Numbered from the stretch's first letter, positions 1 to 8,714 are shown. The stretch: 44,516 nt of DNA from Micropruina sp. (GCA_016711105.1 JADJTO010000019.1:1-44516); one strand, 5' to 3'. Notes: generated from the letters alone by a model not told the origin. A program made the numbers and translations.

Positions 1-632
1 GCGACCAGTTCATGATGGGCAGCCTGGTAGAGCTCCGTTTTGGACAGCTGATTCAGCGGGGTGTTGATGCCACCACTCATCAAGGGGAAGTGCAGCATGG
101 AGTTGATCTCATTGAAGGTCAACCAGTACTTCACCTTGTCGCGGTAGCGGTCGAAGACCACCCGGGCGTACCGCTCGTAGAAGCCGATCAGCTCGCGGCT
201 CACCCAGCCGTTGTAGGCCTCAGTCAGGTGCAGAGGGGTCTCGTAGTGCGACAGGGTGACCAAGGGCTCGATGCCGTACTTGGCGCACTCGTCGAAGACC
301 CGATCGTAGAAAGCCAGACCCTCTTCATTGGGAGTCTCATCGTTACCGTTGGGGAAGATCCGCGACCAGGCGATCGACAGACGAAACACCGAGAAGCCCA
401 TCTCGGCGAATAGCGCGATGTCTTCGGCGTACCTGTTATAGAAGTCGATGCCGACGAGCTTGAGATTGTCCTCGGTGGGTGCGTCGACCCGGGGGGACAT
501 GATGCCCTGCGGCATCACGTCCTGAATTGAAAGGCCTTTGCCGCCCTCGTTGTAGGCGCCCTCGAACTGGTTGGCTGCGGTGGCACCGCCCCAGAGAAAG
601 CCCTGCGGGAACGGCGTGGTGGTGTGTGTCAT
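1..632 (-). CDS. 6-phospho-beta-glucosidase, GH1 (N-terminal part, runs off the window)
   Basis: The first 210 residues of a glycoside hydrolase family 1 enzyme are visible; the C-terminus lies beyond base 1. It starts at ATG 632 behind a GAGGAAG ribosome site. The N-terminal signature FLWGGATAANQFEGAY is followed by GKG, and the acid/base motif TFNEIN has its glutamate at about residue 175. The pattern through this region resembles the BglA/AscB type, which hydrolyses PTS-imported phospho-beta-glucosides such as cellobiose-6-phosphate in the cytoplasm. The nucleophile (ENG region) is outside the window. A PTS gene would be expected nearby but none is visible. GH1 is certain; specificity for 6-phospho sugars is inferred from overall similarity. 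Confidence 0.9.
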   Translation of the reverse strand, partial: MTHTTTPFPQGFLWGGATAANQFEGAYNEGGKGLSIQDVMPQGIMSPRVDAPTEDNLKLVGIDFYNRYAEDIALFAEMGFSVFRLSIAWSRIFPNGNDETPNEEGLAFYDRVFDECAKYGIEPLVTLSHYETPLHLTEAYNGWVSRELIGFYERYARVVFDRYRDKVKYWLTFNEINSMLHFPLMSGGINTPLNQLSKTELYQAAHHELV

Positions 633-971
633 GACTTCTTCCTCAGTGAGTCGATCCGGACGGAGAAATGGACGGCCGGGGTCGCCGCGCAGGCGTTGCG
701 CGGCTACCAATCGGCCTTTCTTGAGCACCTGCAGCACCCGGGGCCGGAACGCAAAGACCCGAGTCGGACCATGCACCAGCATGGAATCAACTCAGGTCTT
801 GCCTATGACGTAACAACCCTGGGGAACCCCAAAGGCTCCTGCGACTGACGTTACCACACACCCAGTCTCGCTTCGCAGGCAGCTGCGTCGGCAGGCTCCC
901 AGGAGGGCCCGGGCCCTGCGTGGTGACGGTGACCGTGGCAATCAGCCACCTCCACCACGCAGGGGACCAAC
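633..971. promoter_or_regulatory. non-coding region upstream of the GH1 gene with a 9-bp repeat pair
   Basis: No convincing gene is seen in this 339-base gap. TGACGTAAC (806-814) and TGACGTTAC (846-854) are near-identical direct repeats exactly 40 bp apart, with a small GGGG-AA-CCCC inverted repeat (821-830) between them. This is a plausible operator region for the GH1 gene, whose start is about 175 bases away on the minus strand. No regulator gene adjoins it in this window. Confidence 0.35.
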
Positions 972-1775
972 TCAGCCCCAGGCCATTTCCCCCTGGGCGA
1001 CCTTGGTGCCCAGGCTGGCCGCAATGACCAGGCCGGCGTCCGGGTAGGCGGCGAGGAGCGCGTCGTGGGCCGCTGCAGCGTCGGGAGCCGCGGTCACCAT
1101 CAGGTCGAAGAAGCGCAGGTAGTCACGGGTGTACTCGATGGCCGAGAGATCGGTCGCCGCGTCGGGCGTCCGGTTACCGGCCACCACGACCGCGGGCTGG
1201 AGCGCCTCCAGTGCGTCCAGGGCCTCGATCCAGGCCGCCCGCGACTCGGGAGTTGAGCTGTCAGCCGTCCAGACGTGCAAGCCCTGGAACAACAGGACGC
1301 CACCGAGCAGCACGCGCGCCTGGGGATCGAACAGGAACCAGGCGCGCTCCCCCACCTTGTCGCTGGCCCGGCGCAGCTCCAGGGTGTGGCCGTCGACGAC
1401 CGGATTGGTCAGCAGCGGCTGGAGGTCGACCAGGCGGGTGGGCAGGTTGGTGCCCAGCTGACCCCAGGTCTTCAACTTGGTCAGGTAGCTGGCATGGATG
1501 TGCTCGATCACGTCGAGCGGGGCGAAGAACCGCACCCCCGGGAAGGCGTCGGCGAGAACTTCGGCGCCGAAGTAGAAGTCGGGGTCGCCCGCAGTGATCA
1601 CGACACCGGTGAGACTCTTGCCGGAGTCGAGGACGGCGGCGGCGATGCGGTACCCGTCAGCCCGGGTGAAGGCTGCGTCAACGACCAGCGCTTCGGTCTC
1701 TCCGGTGACCAGCACGCTGGTCTTGTTGAACGACGAGTCCGCCGAGTCGATGATCGTGTAGGTGAGCTTGCTCAA
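972..1775 (-). CDS. metallo-beta-lactamase-fold protein lacking metal ligands
   Basis: A 267-residue soluble protein that reads through the MBL fold in order: an N-terminal strand region (SVLVTGETEALVVDAAF), then the position where active members have HxHxDH, then HVWTAD and a C-terminal VVVAGN. Here the metal motif reads TAGDPDFYFG (about residue 62 on), with none of the histidines. The usual GD ligand appears as GG, and the PGH histidine is replaced by AGN. A zinc hydrolase should not work with these changes, so it may be a binding protein or an enzyme with altered chemistry. The start is TTG 1775, about 10 bases after GAGG. It is divergent from the AraC regulator, which probably controls it. 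Confidence 0.75.
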   Translation of the reverse strand: MSKLTYTIIDSADSSFNKTSVLVTGETEALVVDAAFTRADGYRIAAAVLDSGKSLTGVVITAGDPDFYFGAEVLADAFPGVRFFAPLDVIEHIHASYLTKLKTWGQLGTNLPTRLVDLQPLLTNPVVDGHTLELRRASDKVGERAWFLFDPQARVLLGGVLLFQGLHVWTADSSTPESRAAWIEALDALEALQPAVVVAGNRTPDAATDLSAIEYTRDYLRFFDLMVTAAPDAAAAHDALLAAYPDAGLVIAASLGTKVAQGEMAWG

Positions 1776-1808
1776 TTTTCAATTACCTCTTCTTGGTGCC
1801 GGGTGGCA

Positions 1809-1880
1809 CTTGTCATAAGTGGGCAATCTTGCCCCCTTCCGCACGGTGGGTACTGGTCATACCCTTGTCAAAGTTGGACA
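1809..1880. promoter_or_regulatory. direct-repeat pair, candidate AraC-type binding sites
   Basis: CTTGTCATAAGTGGGCA (1809-1825) and CTTGTCAAAGTTGGACA (1864-1880) match at 13 of 17 positions and are 55 bp apart, in the spacer between the divergent MBL-like and AraC genes. Direct repeats of this size are typical of AraC/XylS operators. The first copy also overlaps a small dyad, CACTT-N5-AAGTG (1807-1821), and a second dyad, GGGTA-N7-TACCC, spans 1848-1864. Confidence 0.4.
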
Positions 1881-1934
1881 TTCATGGCGTGATGAATCTG
1901 TCTGCTCGGGGCGTTCCGGCGGGAGAGAGGGCAA

Positions 1935-2816
1935 GTGGTCGCAGAACGTACGATCCTCAGCGATGGGGTCAACGCCCCTGTGGGGTTGATCACCGGGCCC
2001 GAGGTGCATGAGCTTTCCGGCCTGCGGGACGCCGGTGGCCTGCCCGATTTCACGGAACCGCAGCGCCTGGGGTTCGAGATCGTCCTCCAGGTGCAGTCGG
2101 GCTACACGGCGCATGAGGTGGACTTCATCAGCCACCAACTCTCCGCCGGTGATGTGCTGTGGGTGCACAGCGGTCAGGTCCAGCGCTGGGGAGACGCCAG
2201 GTCGATCGAGGGCCGGGTGATCCTGTTCCCGCAGACGCTGCTGACCGTCGACTCCTCGGAGCTGTTGCGGCGGCTCGGCGCTCTGGCGCGGAACCGCTGG
2301 GGCGGGGTGGCAGCACCCGGCTCACCCCTGGATGAACAGCTGCTGGCCCACCAACGACTGAGCAGCCACCTGCAAGCTGCTTCAACCCTGGAACCCGAGG
2401 CCGCCGCGGCCGGTCTGGCTCATGCCACCCTGGCCATCCTGTTCCAGATCGCCGCCGAGGCACCCGAGGTGAACCAGCCCGATGTCGCGGAGAGCCAGCT
2501 GTTCCGCCGTTTCGAGGAGGCGGTGGAGCGCTCCTTCGCCGCCGAACGGTCGGTTGGCTACTACGCCGCGCGCCTGGGCTATTCCGAACGCACGTTGAAT
2601 CGCGCCGCACGCGCGCAGGCGGGGACGACCGCCAAGAACGTGGTCGATCGGCGGGTCATCCTGGAGGCGAAGCGGCTGTTGACGCACCGGGTGTCGCCGG
2701 TGGCCGACATCGCCGCCCAGCTCGGATTCCCCGATCCGGCCAACTTCCATAAGTTCTTCGCCCGGCACGTCGGCCTGACTCCGGGGGCCTTTCGCGCAGC
2801 CGCTCGGATCCGCTGA
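1935..2816 (+). CDS. AraC-family transcriptional regulator
   Basis: A 293-residue regulator. Residues 1 to about 150 form a cupin-like sensor domain (AraC-type arm and barrel). The last 95 residues are a two-helix-turn-helix AraC DNA-binding domain, from SVGYYAARLGYSERTLNRA through DIAAQLGFPDPANFHKFF to LTPGAFR. The start is GTG 1935, behind GGGAGAGAGG. It is divergent from the ligand-less MBL-fold gene with a 159-bp spacer holding paired direct repeats, so that gene is its likely target. The effector is unknown. Confidence 0.9.
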   Translation: MVAERTILSDGVNAPVGLITGPEVHELSGLRDAGGLPDFTEPQRLGFEIVLQVQSGYTAHEVDFISHQLSAGDVLWVHSGQVQRWGDARSIEGRVILFPQTLLTVDSSELLRRLGALARNRWGGVAAPGSPLDEQLLAHQRLSSHLQAASTLEPEAAAAGLAHATLAILFQIAAEAPEVNQPDVAESQLFRRFEEAVERSFAAERSVGYYAARLGYSERTLNRAARAQAGTTAKNVVDRRVILEAKRLLTHRVSPVADIAAQLGFPDPANFHKFFARHVGLTPGAFRAAARIR

Positions 2817-2855
2817 GTTGGCCGGAGCCGACCGGGTGTTGCCGTGGACACCGCC

Positions 2856-3539
2856 TCAGCCCACCGGCAGCACCAGGGTGACGCCGAGTGCCAGCATGAC
2901 GATCGCGATCCCGGCGTCCAGTAGGCGCCAGGCCCGGGCTGTGGCCAGCCACCGGCCCAGCAGTCGTGCCCCGTAGGCGAGGCCGACGAACCACACGACG
3001 CTGGCCAGCATCGCCCCGGCCGCGAAGACCCAGCGCTGGTCCCCATGCGCCGCGGCCACTGACCCGAGCAGGAAGACGGTGTCCAGATAGACGTGCGGGT
3101 TCAGCCAAGTCAGCGCCAGACAGGTCAGCGCCACCCGCACGGCCGTGTCCGGACGAGTGAGCGTCGCCACCCCTCCGCCGCTGGCCGGGTGGTCTGTCGG
3201 TGCAGCCGACCCATCGCCGCTGGCCGGGTCGTCCTTCGCTGCGACCAACCCCCCGTTGCCCGGCCAGACGGCCCGTGCGGCTGCCTTGACCGCGTAGCCG
3301 ATCAGGAACACCGCTCCCGCCCACCGGACCACGTCGTTCAGCCAGGGCAGGGCGGTCGTCGCGGCACCGATGCCGGATACACCGAGGAGGATCAGCAGGG
3401 CGTCCGACACTGCGCAGATCACGGCCACCAGCAGGACGTGCTCGCGGCGGATGCCTTGCCGCAGCACGAAGACGTTCTGGGCGCCGATGGCGATGATCAA
3501 GGAGAACCCGAGGAAGATCCCGGCAAGGAAGTGCGTCAT
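2856..3539 (-). CDS. LysE/ArgO-family amino-acid exporter
   Basis: A 227-residue inner-membrane protein of the LysE (RhtB) superfamily. The N-terminus FSLIIAIGAQNVFVLRQG is the family hallmark, and about six membrane segments follow, with a charged, serine/glycine-rich loop near residues 90-120. It exports basic amino acids such as lysine or arginine from the cytoplasm. It is divergent from a LysG/ArgP-type regulator, the classical arrangement in which that regulator activates the exporter when lysine or arginine accumulates. It converges on the araC gene with a 39-base gap. Only AGGA directly abuts the ATG, so ribosome binding looks weak. Confidence 0.92.
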   Translation of the reverse strand: MTHFLAGIFLGFSLIIAIGAQNVFVLRQGIRREHVLLVAVICAVSDALLILLGVSGIGAATTALPWLNDVVRWAGAVFLIGYAVKAAARAVWPGNGGLVAAKDDPASGDGSAAPTDHPASGGGVATLTRPDTAVRVALTCLALTWLNPHVYLDTVFLLGSVAAAHGDQRWVFAAGAMLASVVWFVGLAYGARLLGRWLATARAWRLLDAGIAIVMLALGVTLVLPVG

Positions 3540-3609
3540 TCCTCGACGCTAGGCGCGCTCGCGCCATTAGTACAGCTCACGTTTCTTCGCCGCCATTAGA
3601 GTTGCTTAG
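3540..3609. promoter_or_regulatory. lysE-lysG divergent promoter region with repeated CGCCATTAG
   Basis: This 70-bp spacer holds two exact copies of CGCCATTAG (3562-3570 and 3591-3599), 29 bp apart. On the minus strand the first copy forms part of TACTAAT, a reasonable -10 for lysE. The repeats may be contacted by the LysG-type regulator, but this is an inference. Confidence 0.4.
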
Positions 3610-4488
3610 GTGAAGATTCCGCTCGACCTCGTCCACACCTTCGATGCCATCGTCTCCAGCGGCTCCCTCGACAGCGCCGCGACCCGGTTGCACATCACGG
3701 CCTCAGCGGTGTCACAGCGGCTGAAGGCCCTCGAAACCCAGGTCGGCCGGGTGCTGCTCGTCCGCTCGAAGCCCGTCCAGCCCACCCCGGCCGGCCAAGC
3801 AGTGCTGCGCCTGGCACGACAACTGCACGCCGTCGAGCAGGACGCCCTGGCCGCCCTCGGTATTGCGGCGGGCGGGCCGGCGGAGGTGCCCCTGGCGGTC
3901 AACGCCGACAGCCTGGCGACCTGGTTCCTGCCCGCCCTGGCGCCGTTGGCCGGCGAGATCGCGTTCGACCTCTACCGCGATGATCAGGACTACACCGCCG
4001 GGCTGTTGGAGTCGGGCACGGTGACGGCCGCCGTCACCTCACAAGCGCGGGCCGTGGCCGGGTGCACGGTGCGTCCGTTGGGGGCGATGCGCTACCTGGC
4101 CACGGCATCCCCGAAGTTCATGGCCACCTGGTTCGCCGACGGCATCACCCCGGCGGCGGTGGCGCGTGCGACGTTGGTGGACCTCGATCGGCGCCCCGAC
4201 ATGCAGAGCCGCTTTCTGGCTGCCTTGGGCGTTGGCGTTGAGTCGCCACCGCGACACCGCGTCCCGGCCTCGAACGACTTCACTACCGCCGTGCTGCTGG
4301 GAATGGGTTGGGCGCTGATCCCCGAGCACCAGGCCACGGCAGCGATCGCGGAGGGCCGGTTGATTGCCCTCGGCGGGCCACCGATGGACGTCCAACTGCA
4401 CTGGCAGCGGTGGAAGCTGGAGTCGTCGCTGCTGACCCGGATCGAAACCGCGATCGTGGGTCGGGCTCGCGCTGTGCTCAGACAGTGA
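3610..4488 (+). CDS. LysR-family regulator of the ArgP/LysG type
   Basis: A 292-residue LysR-type regulator. The N-terminal winged helix spans about residues 2-60 (LVHTFDAIVSSGSLDSAATRLHI, then SAVSQRLKALE), followed by a periplasmic-binding-like effector domain. Beginning directly with xxLDLVHTFDAIV and reading SAVSQRLKALE is characteristic of ArgP/LysG (IciA) proteins, which sense lysine and arginine. It starts at GTG 3610 and is divergent from the LysE exporter, its expected target. The 5' spacer is short, so the two promoters probably overlap. Confidence 0.92.
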   Translation: MKIPLDLVHTFDAIVSSGSLDSAATRLHITASAVSQRLKALETQVGRVLLVRSKPVQPTPAGQAVLRLARQLHAVEQDALAALGIAAGGPAEVPLAVNADSLATWFLPALAPLAGEIAFDLYRDDQDYTAGLLESGTVTAAVTSQARAVAGCTVRPLGAMRYLATASPKFMATWFADGITPAAVARATLVDLDRRPDMQSRFLAALGVGVESPPRHRVPASNDFTTAVLLGMGWALIPEHQATAAIAEGRLIALGGPPMDVQLHWQRWKLESSLLTRIETAIVGRARAVLRQ

Positions 4489-4602
4489 TCGCCAGGCAAC
4501 CGCTGCGGATCGCCGCCGGACTAGGCTGCTCACCGTGACGCGGGAACCGGTAGCGGGGTGCGGAGGCGGACGTCGTCCGCGCCGAGCGTCCGTCGTGATG
4601 CG

Positions 4603-5370
4603 ATGAAGCAGCTCCGGTTGGGTTCCGCTGTGGTCGCCCTGTGTCTGATCGCTTCCGGCTGCGGGTTCAGCACGTCGGAGGCCGGCGGCAAGGACGTCAC
4701 GGTCACCGTTTTTGCGGCGGCCTCGCTGACCGGCACGTTCACCGACCTCGGTGTGGTCTTCGAGGCGGAGCACCCCGGCGTCCGGGTGGCGTTCAACTTC
4801 GCCGGCTCCCCCACCTTGGCCGAACAGATCGACCAGGGTGCAGCGGCGGACGTTTTCGCCTCAGCCGACCAAGCGAGCATGACCACGGTGACGCGGACCG
4901 GCTTGAGCGCCGGCGACAGCATCGTGTTTGCCAGCAACCGGCTGACGATCGCGGTCCCGCCGGACAACCCGGCCAAAGTCGCCGGCTTCGCCGACCTCGC
5001 GACCCCCGGGCTCTCGCTCGTGGTGTGCGCCCCGGCCGTGCCCTGCGGGGCAGCGCGGGTTCAGGTGGAGCGGGCCACCGGAGTCAGATTGTCGCCGGTC
5101 AGTGAGGAGCAGGCGGTGAGTGATGTGATGGCCAAGGTTCTGGCCGGGGAGGCTGATGCCGGACTGGTCTTTCAGACCGATGCGATCGCCGCAGGGGAGG
5201 CGGTGTTAGCCGTGGACTTCCCGGAGTCGAGCGTCGCGATCACCCAGAATGCGATCGTGGCACTCACCGGTGGATCCCAGCCCGAACTCGGGCAACAGTT
5301 CGTCGACCTCGTGCTCAGCGAGGAAGGTCAGTCGGTGCTCGGCGAGGCCGGGTTCGGGCCGGCGCCGTAA
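4603..5370 (+). CDS. modA: molybdate ABC transporter substrate-binding lipoprotein ModA
   Basis: A 255-residue extracytoplasmic binding protein. ATG 4603 gives a short lipoprotein signal (KQLRLGSAVVALCLIASGCG) with the acylated cysteine at about residue 20. The mature protein opens with VTVFAAASLTGTFTDL and contains NFAGSPTLAEQI and GAAADVFASAD, the oxyanion-binding signatures of ModA. An upstream in-frame codon would add 15 residues before the signal and is less likely. It is the first gene of modABC, with the permease 47 bases downstream. Confidence 0.93.
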   Translation: MKQLRLGSAVVALCLIASGCGFSTSEAGGKDVTVTVFAAASLTGTFTDLGVVFEAEHPGVRVAFNFAGSPTLAEQIDQGAAADVFASADQASMTTVTRTGLSAGDSIVFASNRLTIAVPPDNPAKVAGFADLATPGLSLVVCAPAVPCGAARVQVERATGVRLSPVSEEQAVSDVMAKVLAGEADAGLVFQTDAIAAGEAVLAVDFPESSVAITQNAIVALTGGSQPELGQQFVDLVLSEEGQSVLGEAGFGPAP

Positions 5371-5417
5371 GGCTCCCGCAGCGACATTCCGGAGCGGCCA
5401 ACCAGGGAAGGGATCAG

Positions 5418-6260
5418 ATGACGGGCAGGGCAAGGCCACCCGCGGATCGACCCTCGCCTTGGTCAGACCAAGCTCGGGGGTATTCGGGCCTTCCTCGCTG
5501 GATCCTGTTCCCGGCAGCGCTCGGCGTCCTCTTCGTCGCCCTGCCGCTGTTCGCGCTGACCCTGCGGATGGACTGGTCCCGCTTCGGCGAGTTGCTGACC
5601 AGCGAGTCGTCCCTGGCCGCGCTCAGGTTGAGCCTGCAGACCTCGTCCTTGGCGACGCTGGCCTGCCTGGTCCTGGGCGTCCCGCTGGCGTTGGTGTTGG
5701 CGCGGGGGCGATTTCGAGGTCGCGGGGTAGTCAGGTCGCTGGCGCTGCTGCCGCTCGTCCTGCCCCCGGTGGTGGGTGGCATCGCCCTGCTGTCCACCTT
5801 CGGACGCCGGGGACTACTCGGGCAGTCGATGGTCGTCCTCGGGGTGCCGATCGCGTTCTCCACAGCAGCGGTGGTGATCGCCCAGACGTTCGTGGCCCTG
5901 CCCTTCCTGGTGATCTCCCTGGAGGGCACGTTGCGCGCGGTCGGTCAGCGCTACGAAACAGTCGCGGCGACGCTGGGCGCGCGTCCGACGACGGTGTTGC
6001 TCAGGATCACGCTGCCGTTGGTGCTGCCTGGGCTGGCTTCGGCCGCGGTGTTGTCGTTCGCCCGCGCGCTGGGTGAGTTCGGGGCCACCATCACCTTCGC
6101 CGGAAGCCTGCAAGGTGTCACCCGGACGCTGCCGCTGGAGATCTACCTGCAGCAGGTCGGCGACCCGGACGCGGCGATCGCGCTCTCCCTGGTGCTGGTG
6201 GTGGTGGCGATCGTGATCACCCTGGGCACCGCCGGCTACTCACATCGGACGCTGCCGTGA
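5418..6260 (+). CDS. modB: molybdate ABC transporter permease ModB
   Basis: A 280-residue integral membrane protein with about six membrane segments, the first at residues 28-50. The cytoplasmic EAA loop reads EGTLRAVGQRYETVAATLGA, and ALGEFGATITFAG follows, both diagnostic of ModB/CysT-type permeases. Its TGA overlaps the GTG proposed as the modC start (6257), so the two are translationally coupled. The N-terminal 25 residues are hydrophilic and longer than in most ModB proteins. Confidence 0.93.
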   Translation: MTGRARPPADRPSPWSDQARGYSGLPRWILFPAALGVLFVALPLFALTLRMDWSRFGELLTSESSLAALRLSLQTSSLATLACLVLGVPLALVLARGRFRGRGVVRSLALLPLVLPPVVGGIALLSTFGRRGLLGQSMVVLGVPIAFSTAAVVIAQTFVALPFLVISLEGTLRAVGQRYETVAATLGARPTTVLLRITLPLVLPGLASAAVLSFARALGEFGATITFAGSLQGVTRTLPLEIYLQQVGDPDAAIALSLVLVVVAIVITLGTAGYSHRTLP

Positions 6261-7323
6261 GCCTGCACTGCCGGGCCTCGCTGACCCGGCGCGGGTTCAG
6301 GTCGAGATCGACGTCCGGGCTGGCGAACGGGTCGCCGTCCTGGGCCAGAACGGCTCCGGGAAGTCGACGCTGCTGAACATCCTGGCCGGCACGCTGCGCC
6401 CCGATCGCGGCGTCGCCAACCTTCACGGCGAAACGCTTTTCGACCTGGACGGACGGCGACGCTGGTTGCCACCGCATCGCCGCTCGGTCTCGCTGCTGGC
6501 CCAGGACGCGCTGCTGTTTCCGCACCTGACGGTTCTCGACAACGTGGCGTTCGCGCCGCGGGTCAGCGGCGTCCCCGCAGCTGCGGCGCGCGTCCGTGCT
6601 GAGCAGTGGCTCGACGAGGTGGACGCGCTGGCGCTGGCGGGGCGGCGTCCGCACGAGTTGTCGGGCGGGCAGGCCCAGCGGGTGGCGATCGCCCGGGCGC
6701 TGGCGGCCGAGCCACGGCTGCTCCTCCTGGACGAGCCATTGGCCGCCCTCGACGTGTCGGTCGCCCCCTTGCTGCGGCGGGTTCTGCGCCGCGTGCTGGC
6801 CGATCGGACGACGCTGATCGTCACCCACGACCTGCTGGACGCCTACCTGCTGTCGGACCGGCTGCTCGTGCTGGAAGACGGACGAGTGGTGGAGTCCGGC
6901 CCGACCGAGGACGTCCTGCGGCACCCGCGGGCCCGCTTCACGGCTCGACTGGCCGGCCTCAACCTGATCAAAGGCACCCTCGCCGGCAGCGGCGTGACCG
7001 GGCCGAGCGGGATGCACCTCGACGGCACCCGCAAGGACGGCGAGGGCCTGGTCGACGGTGATCCGGTGGCCGCGGCGTTCTCCCCCACCGACGTGTCGAT
7101 CTTTCTCGCCCCGCCGGCCGGCAGCCCGCGGAACAACCTGCTGGTCACCATTGCCGAACTCGAACCCCGCGGCGATCTGGTCCGGTTGCGCAGCGACGAC
7201 CATCACGGGCATGTGATCTCCGCCGACGTGACCCCCCGCTCGGTGGCCGAACTCGACCTCTACCCCGGACGCGAGGTCACCTATTCGATCAAGGCGGCGG
7301 CCGTCACCATCTATCCCGCCTGA
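6257..7323 (+). CDS. modC: molybdate ABC transporter ATPase ModC (apparent frameshift near the 5' end)
   Basis: ATPase of the ModABC importer. It shows Walker A GQNGSGKST, Q-loop LLAQDALLFPHLT, signature LSGGQAQR, Walker B LLLLDEP and the H-loop THD. A TOBE (molybdate-binding) domain occupies roughly the last 70 residues. The Walker A frame has no start codon. GTG 6257, coupled to the modB stop, opens with SLHCRASLTRRGF in another frame, which is a normal ModC N-terminus. Adding one base near 6297-6301 joins the frames into about 355 residues, the family length. This is either a one-base sequencing deletion or a disabled gene. Confidence 0.88.
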
Positions 7324-7360
7324 TCTGCCGGCCAGTTGCGGATACGGTGACCCGCCGGGA

Positions 7361-8146
7361 ATGATCCACCTCATGACCCCTGGACAGGATGAGACCGAGA
7401 CCACCCGCGCGGACCAGGCGGAGGCGACCTACGAACGCCTCTTCGGGCCGCGCGATCTCACCGCCGCCGAGAGCGACCCCGAGCTGATGGAGATCCTGCG
7501 CCGCTTCATCTTCAGCGACGTGTTCGGCACCGGCGTGCTGGGCGACCAGGAGCGGGAACTGATCACCGTGACCGTGCTGAGCTGCCTGCAGTGCCTGCCC
7601 CAGCTGACCGCCCATACGGCTGCCGCGCTCAATGTCGGCGTTCCGCCGGTTGCCATCCGTGAGGCCGTCTACCAACTCGCCCCCTTCATCGGCTTCCCGC
7701 GCACGTTGAACGCCGTCGCGACGATCAATGAGGTGTTCGCCGCCCGCGGGATCGACCTGCCCCTGCCCGCTCAGGGCACCGTGACCGACGACGTGCGCTA
7801 CGAACGCGGCCTTGACCAGCAGGCCCCGCTCTACGGCAACGAAATCAAGGACAACCTGGCTGACCTCCCCGAGCCCTTCAACGACGCTCTGCCCCGGTTC
7901 CTGACCGAGTTCGGCTTCGGCGACTTCTACACCAGGGGCGGGCTGACTGTCGCCCAGCGTGAGCTGCTCGTCCTGTGTGCGCTGGCGACGATCGGTGACA
8001 CGTCCGCCCAACTCGGGCCCCACGGACTCGCCTGCCTCAAGCTGGGCCACAGCAAGACCGAGCTCGTGGCTGCGCTCGTGCACTGCTTCCCCTACATCGG
8101 TTTCCCGCGGGCCGTCGCCGCCATTCGGGCGGTGAAAGCCCTGTAG
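7361..8146 (+). CDS. tandem carboxymuconolactone decarboxylase-like (AhpD-type fold) protein
   Basis: A 261-residue cytoplasmic protein with two carboxymuconolactone-decarboxylase-like all-helical domains. The first (about residues 45-115) has an AhpD-like CxxC (C75, C78: SCLQC) followed by a histidine, which suggests thiol-based peroxidase or disulfide activity. The second (about 170-255) is less cysteine-rich and repeats the ...FPYIGFPRAVAAI motif seen in the first as FIGFPRTLNAV. Start 7361 is chosen because GCCGGGA lies just before it; ATG 7373 is possible. It follows modC by 37 bases and may be co-transcribed. The substrate is unknown. Confidence 0.85.
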   Translation: MIHLMTPGQDETETTRADQAEATYERLFGPRDLTAAESDPELMEILRRFIFSDVFGTGVLGDQERELITVTVLSCLQCLPQLTAHTAAALNVGVPPVAIREAVYQLAPFIGFPRTLNAVATINEVFAARGIDLPLPAQGTVTDDVRYERGLDQQAPLYGNEIKDNLADLPEPFNDALPRFLTEFGFGDFYTRGGLTVAQRELLVLCALATIGDTSAQLGPHGLACLKLGHSKTELVAALVHCFPYIGFPRAVAAIRAVKAL

Positions 8147-8194
8147 GCACGCTCGTGGTCGGGTGAGCCGCGAAAATTGTGGGTCGTAGCGGCA

Positions 8195-8219
8195 CGTCGA
8201 GGCCCCATACGCCTCGACG
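8195..8219. terminator. stem-loop between convergent genes
   Basis: CGTCGAGGC (8195-8203) and GCCTCGACG (8211-8219) form a perfect 9-bp stem with a 7-base loop. It lies between the end of the carboxymuconolactone-decarboxylase-like gene and the end of the arsenic operon, where a bidirectional terminator is expected. There is no clear T-run, as is common in actinobacteria. Confidence 0.6.
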
Positions 8220-8278
8220 GCCGAAATTTGGGCACTCTTTTCCGCGCAGTCCGCCCAGCCGGGGGCTGCGCCCTTCGG

Positions 8279-8701
8279 TCACCCTTGTTGTGGAGGCGCG
8301 ATCTGATCGACCAGCGTGCGAACCCGCCCGGCGATGTCATCGCGCATCAGCCGCACTCGGTCCAGGCCTTCGACGCCCTGGTCGGCAGGGTCGGGGATGA
8401 CCCAGGTCTCCACGGTGGCCTTCATCCCCGGGACGGGCTCGACGACCGCCTCCGTGCCGAGGACGACGATGCGGTCGGCCTCGACGAGCATGGCCGGCTG
8501 GAGCCGCGTGGGCACCTGACTGCTCATGTCCGCACCGAGTTCCGCGACGGCGTCAGCGGACAACCCGTGGATCTCAGCGTCCGGGTCGGTCCCGGCGGAA
8601 CGCACGTCGATGCGACCACCGGCGAGTTGGCGCAGGATCGCGGCCGCCATCTGCGACTTGCCGGCGTTGTGAACACACAGGAACAGCACCGTGGGGGTCA
8701 C
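8279..8701 (-). CDS. arsenate reductase, low-molecular-weight tyrosine phosphatase type
   Basis: A 140-residue LMW-PTP-fold enzyme that probably reduces arsenate to arsenite. It starts at GTG 8701 with TPTVLFLCVHNAGKSQMAA, which carries the P-loop cysteine; the CX5R arginine is replaced by lysine (CVHNAGKS), as in several actinobacterial ArsC proteins. The SAGTDPD and IPDPADQ segments with their aspartates are present. It is the last gene of the minus-strand arsR-arsP-thioredoxin-arsC operon, 13 bases after the thioredoxin-like gene. A second, more typical ArsC lies at 11339-11743. Confidence 0.88.
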   Translation of the reverse strand: MTPTVLFLCVHNAGKSQMAAAILRQLAGGRIDVRSAGTDPDAEIHGLSADAVAELGADMSSQVPTRLQPAMLVEADRIVVLGTEAVVEPVPGMKATVETWVIPDPADQGVEGLDRVRLMRDDIAGRVRTLVDQIAPPQQG

Positions 8702-8714
8702 CAGGCGACCCCGC

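Noticed and set aside
12..413. 133-residue plus-strand open frame
   Set aside because: It is antisense to a clear GH1 enzyme with catalytic motifs on the minus strand.
1275..1892. 205-residue plus-strand frame
   Set aside because: It is opposite the MBL-fold gene and has a low-complexity, Gly/Gln/Val-rich composition typical of high-GC antisense frames.
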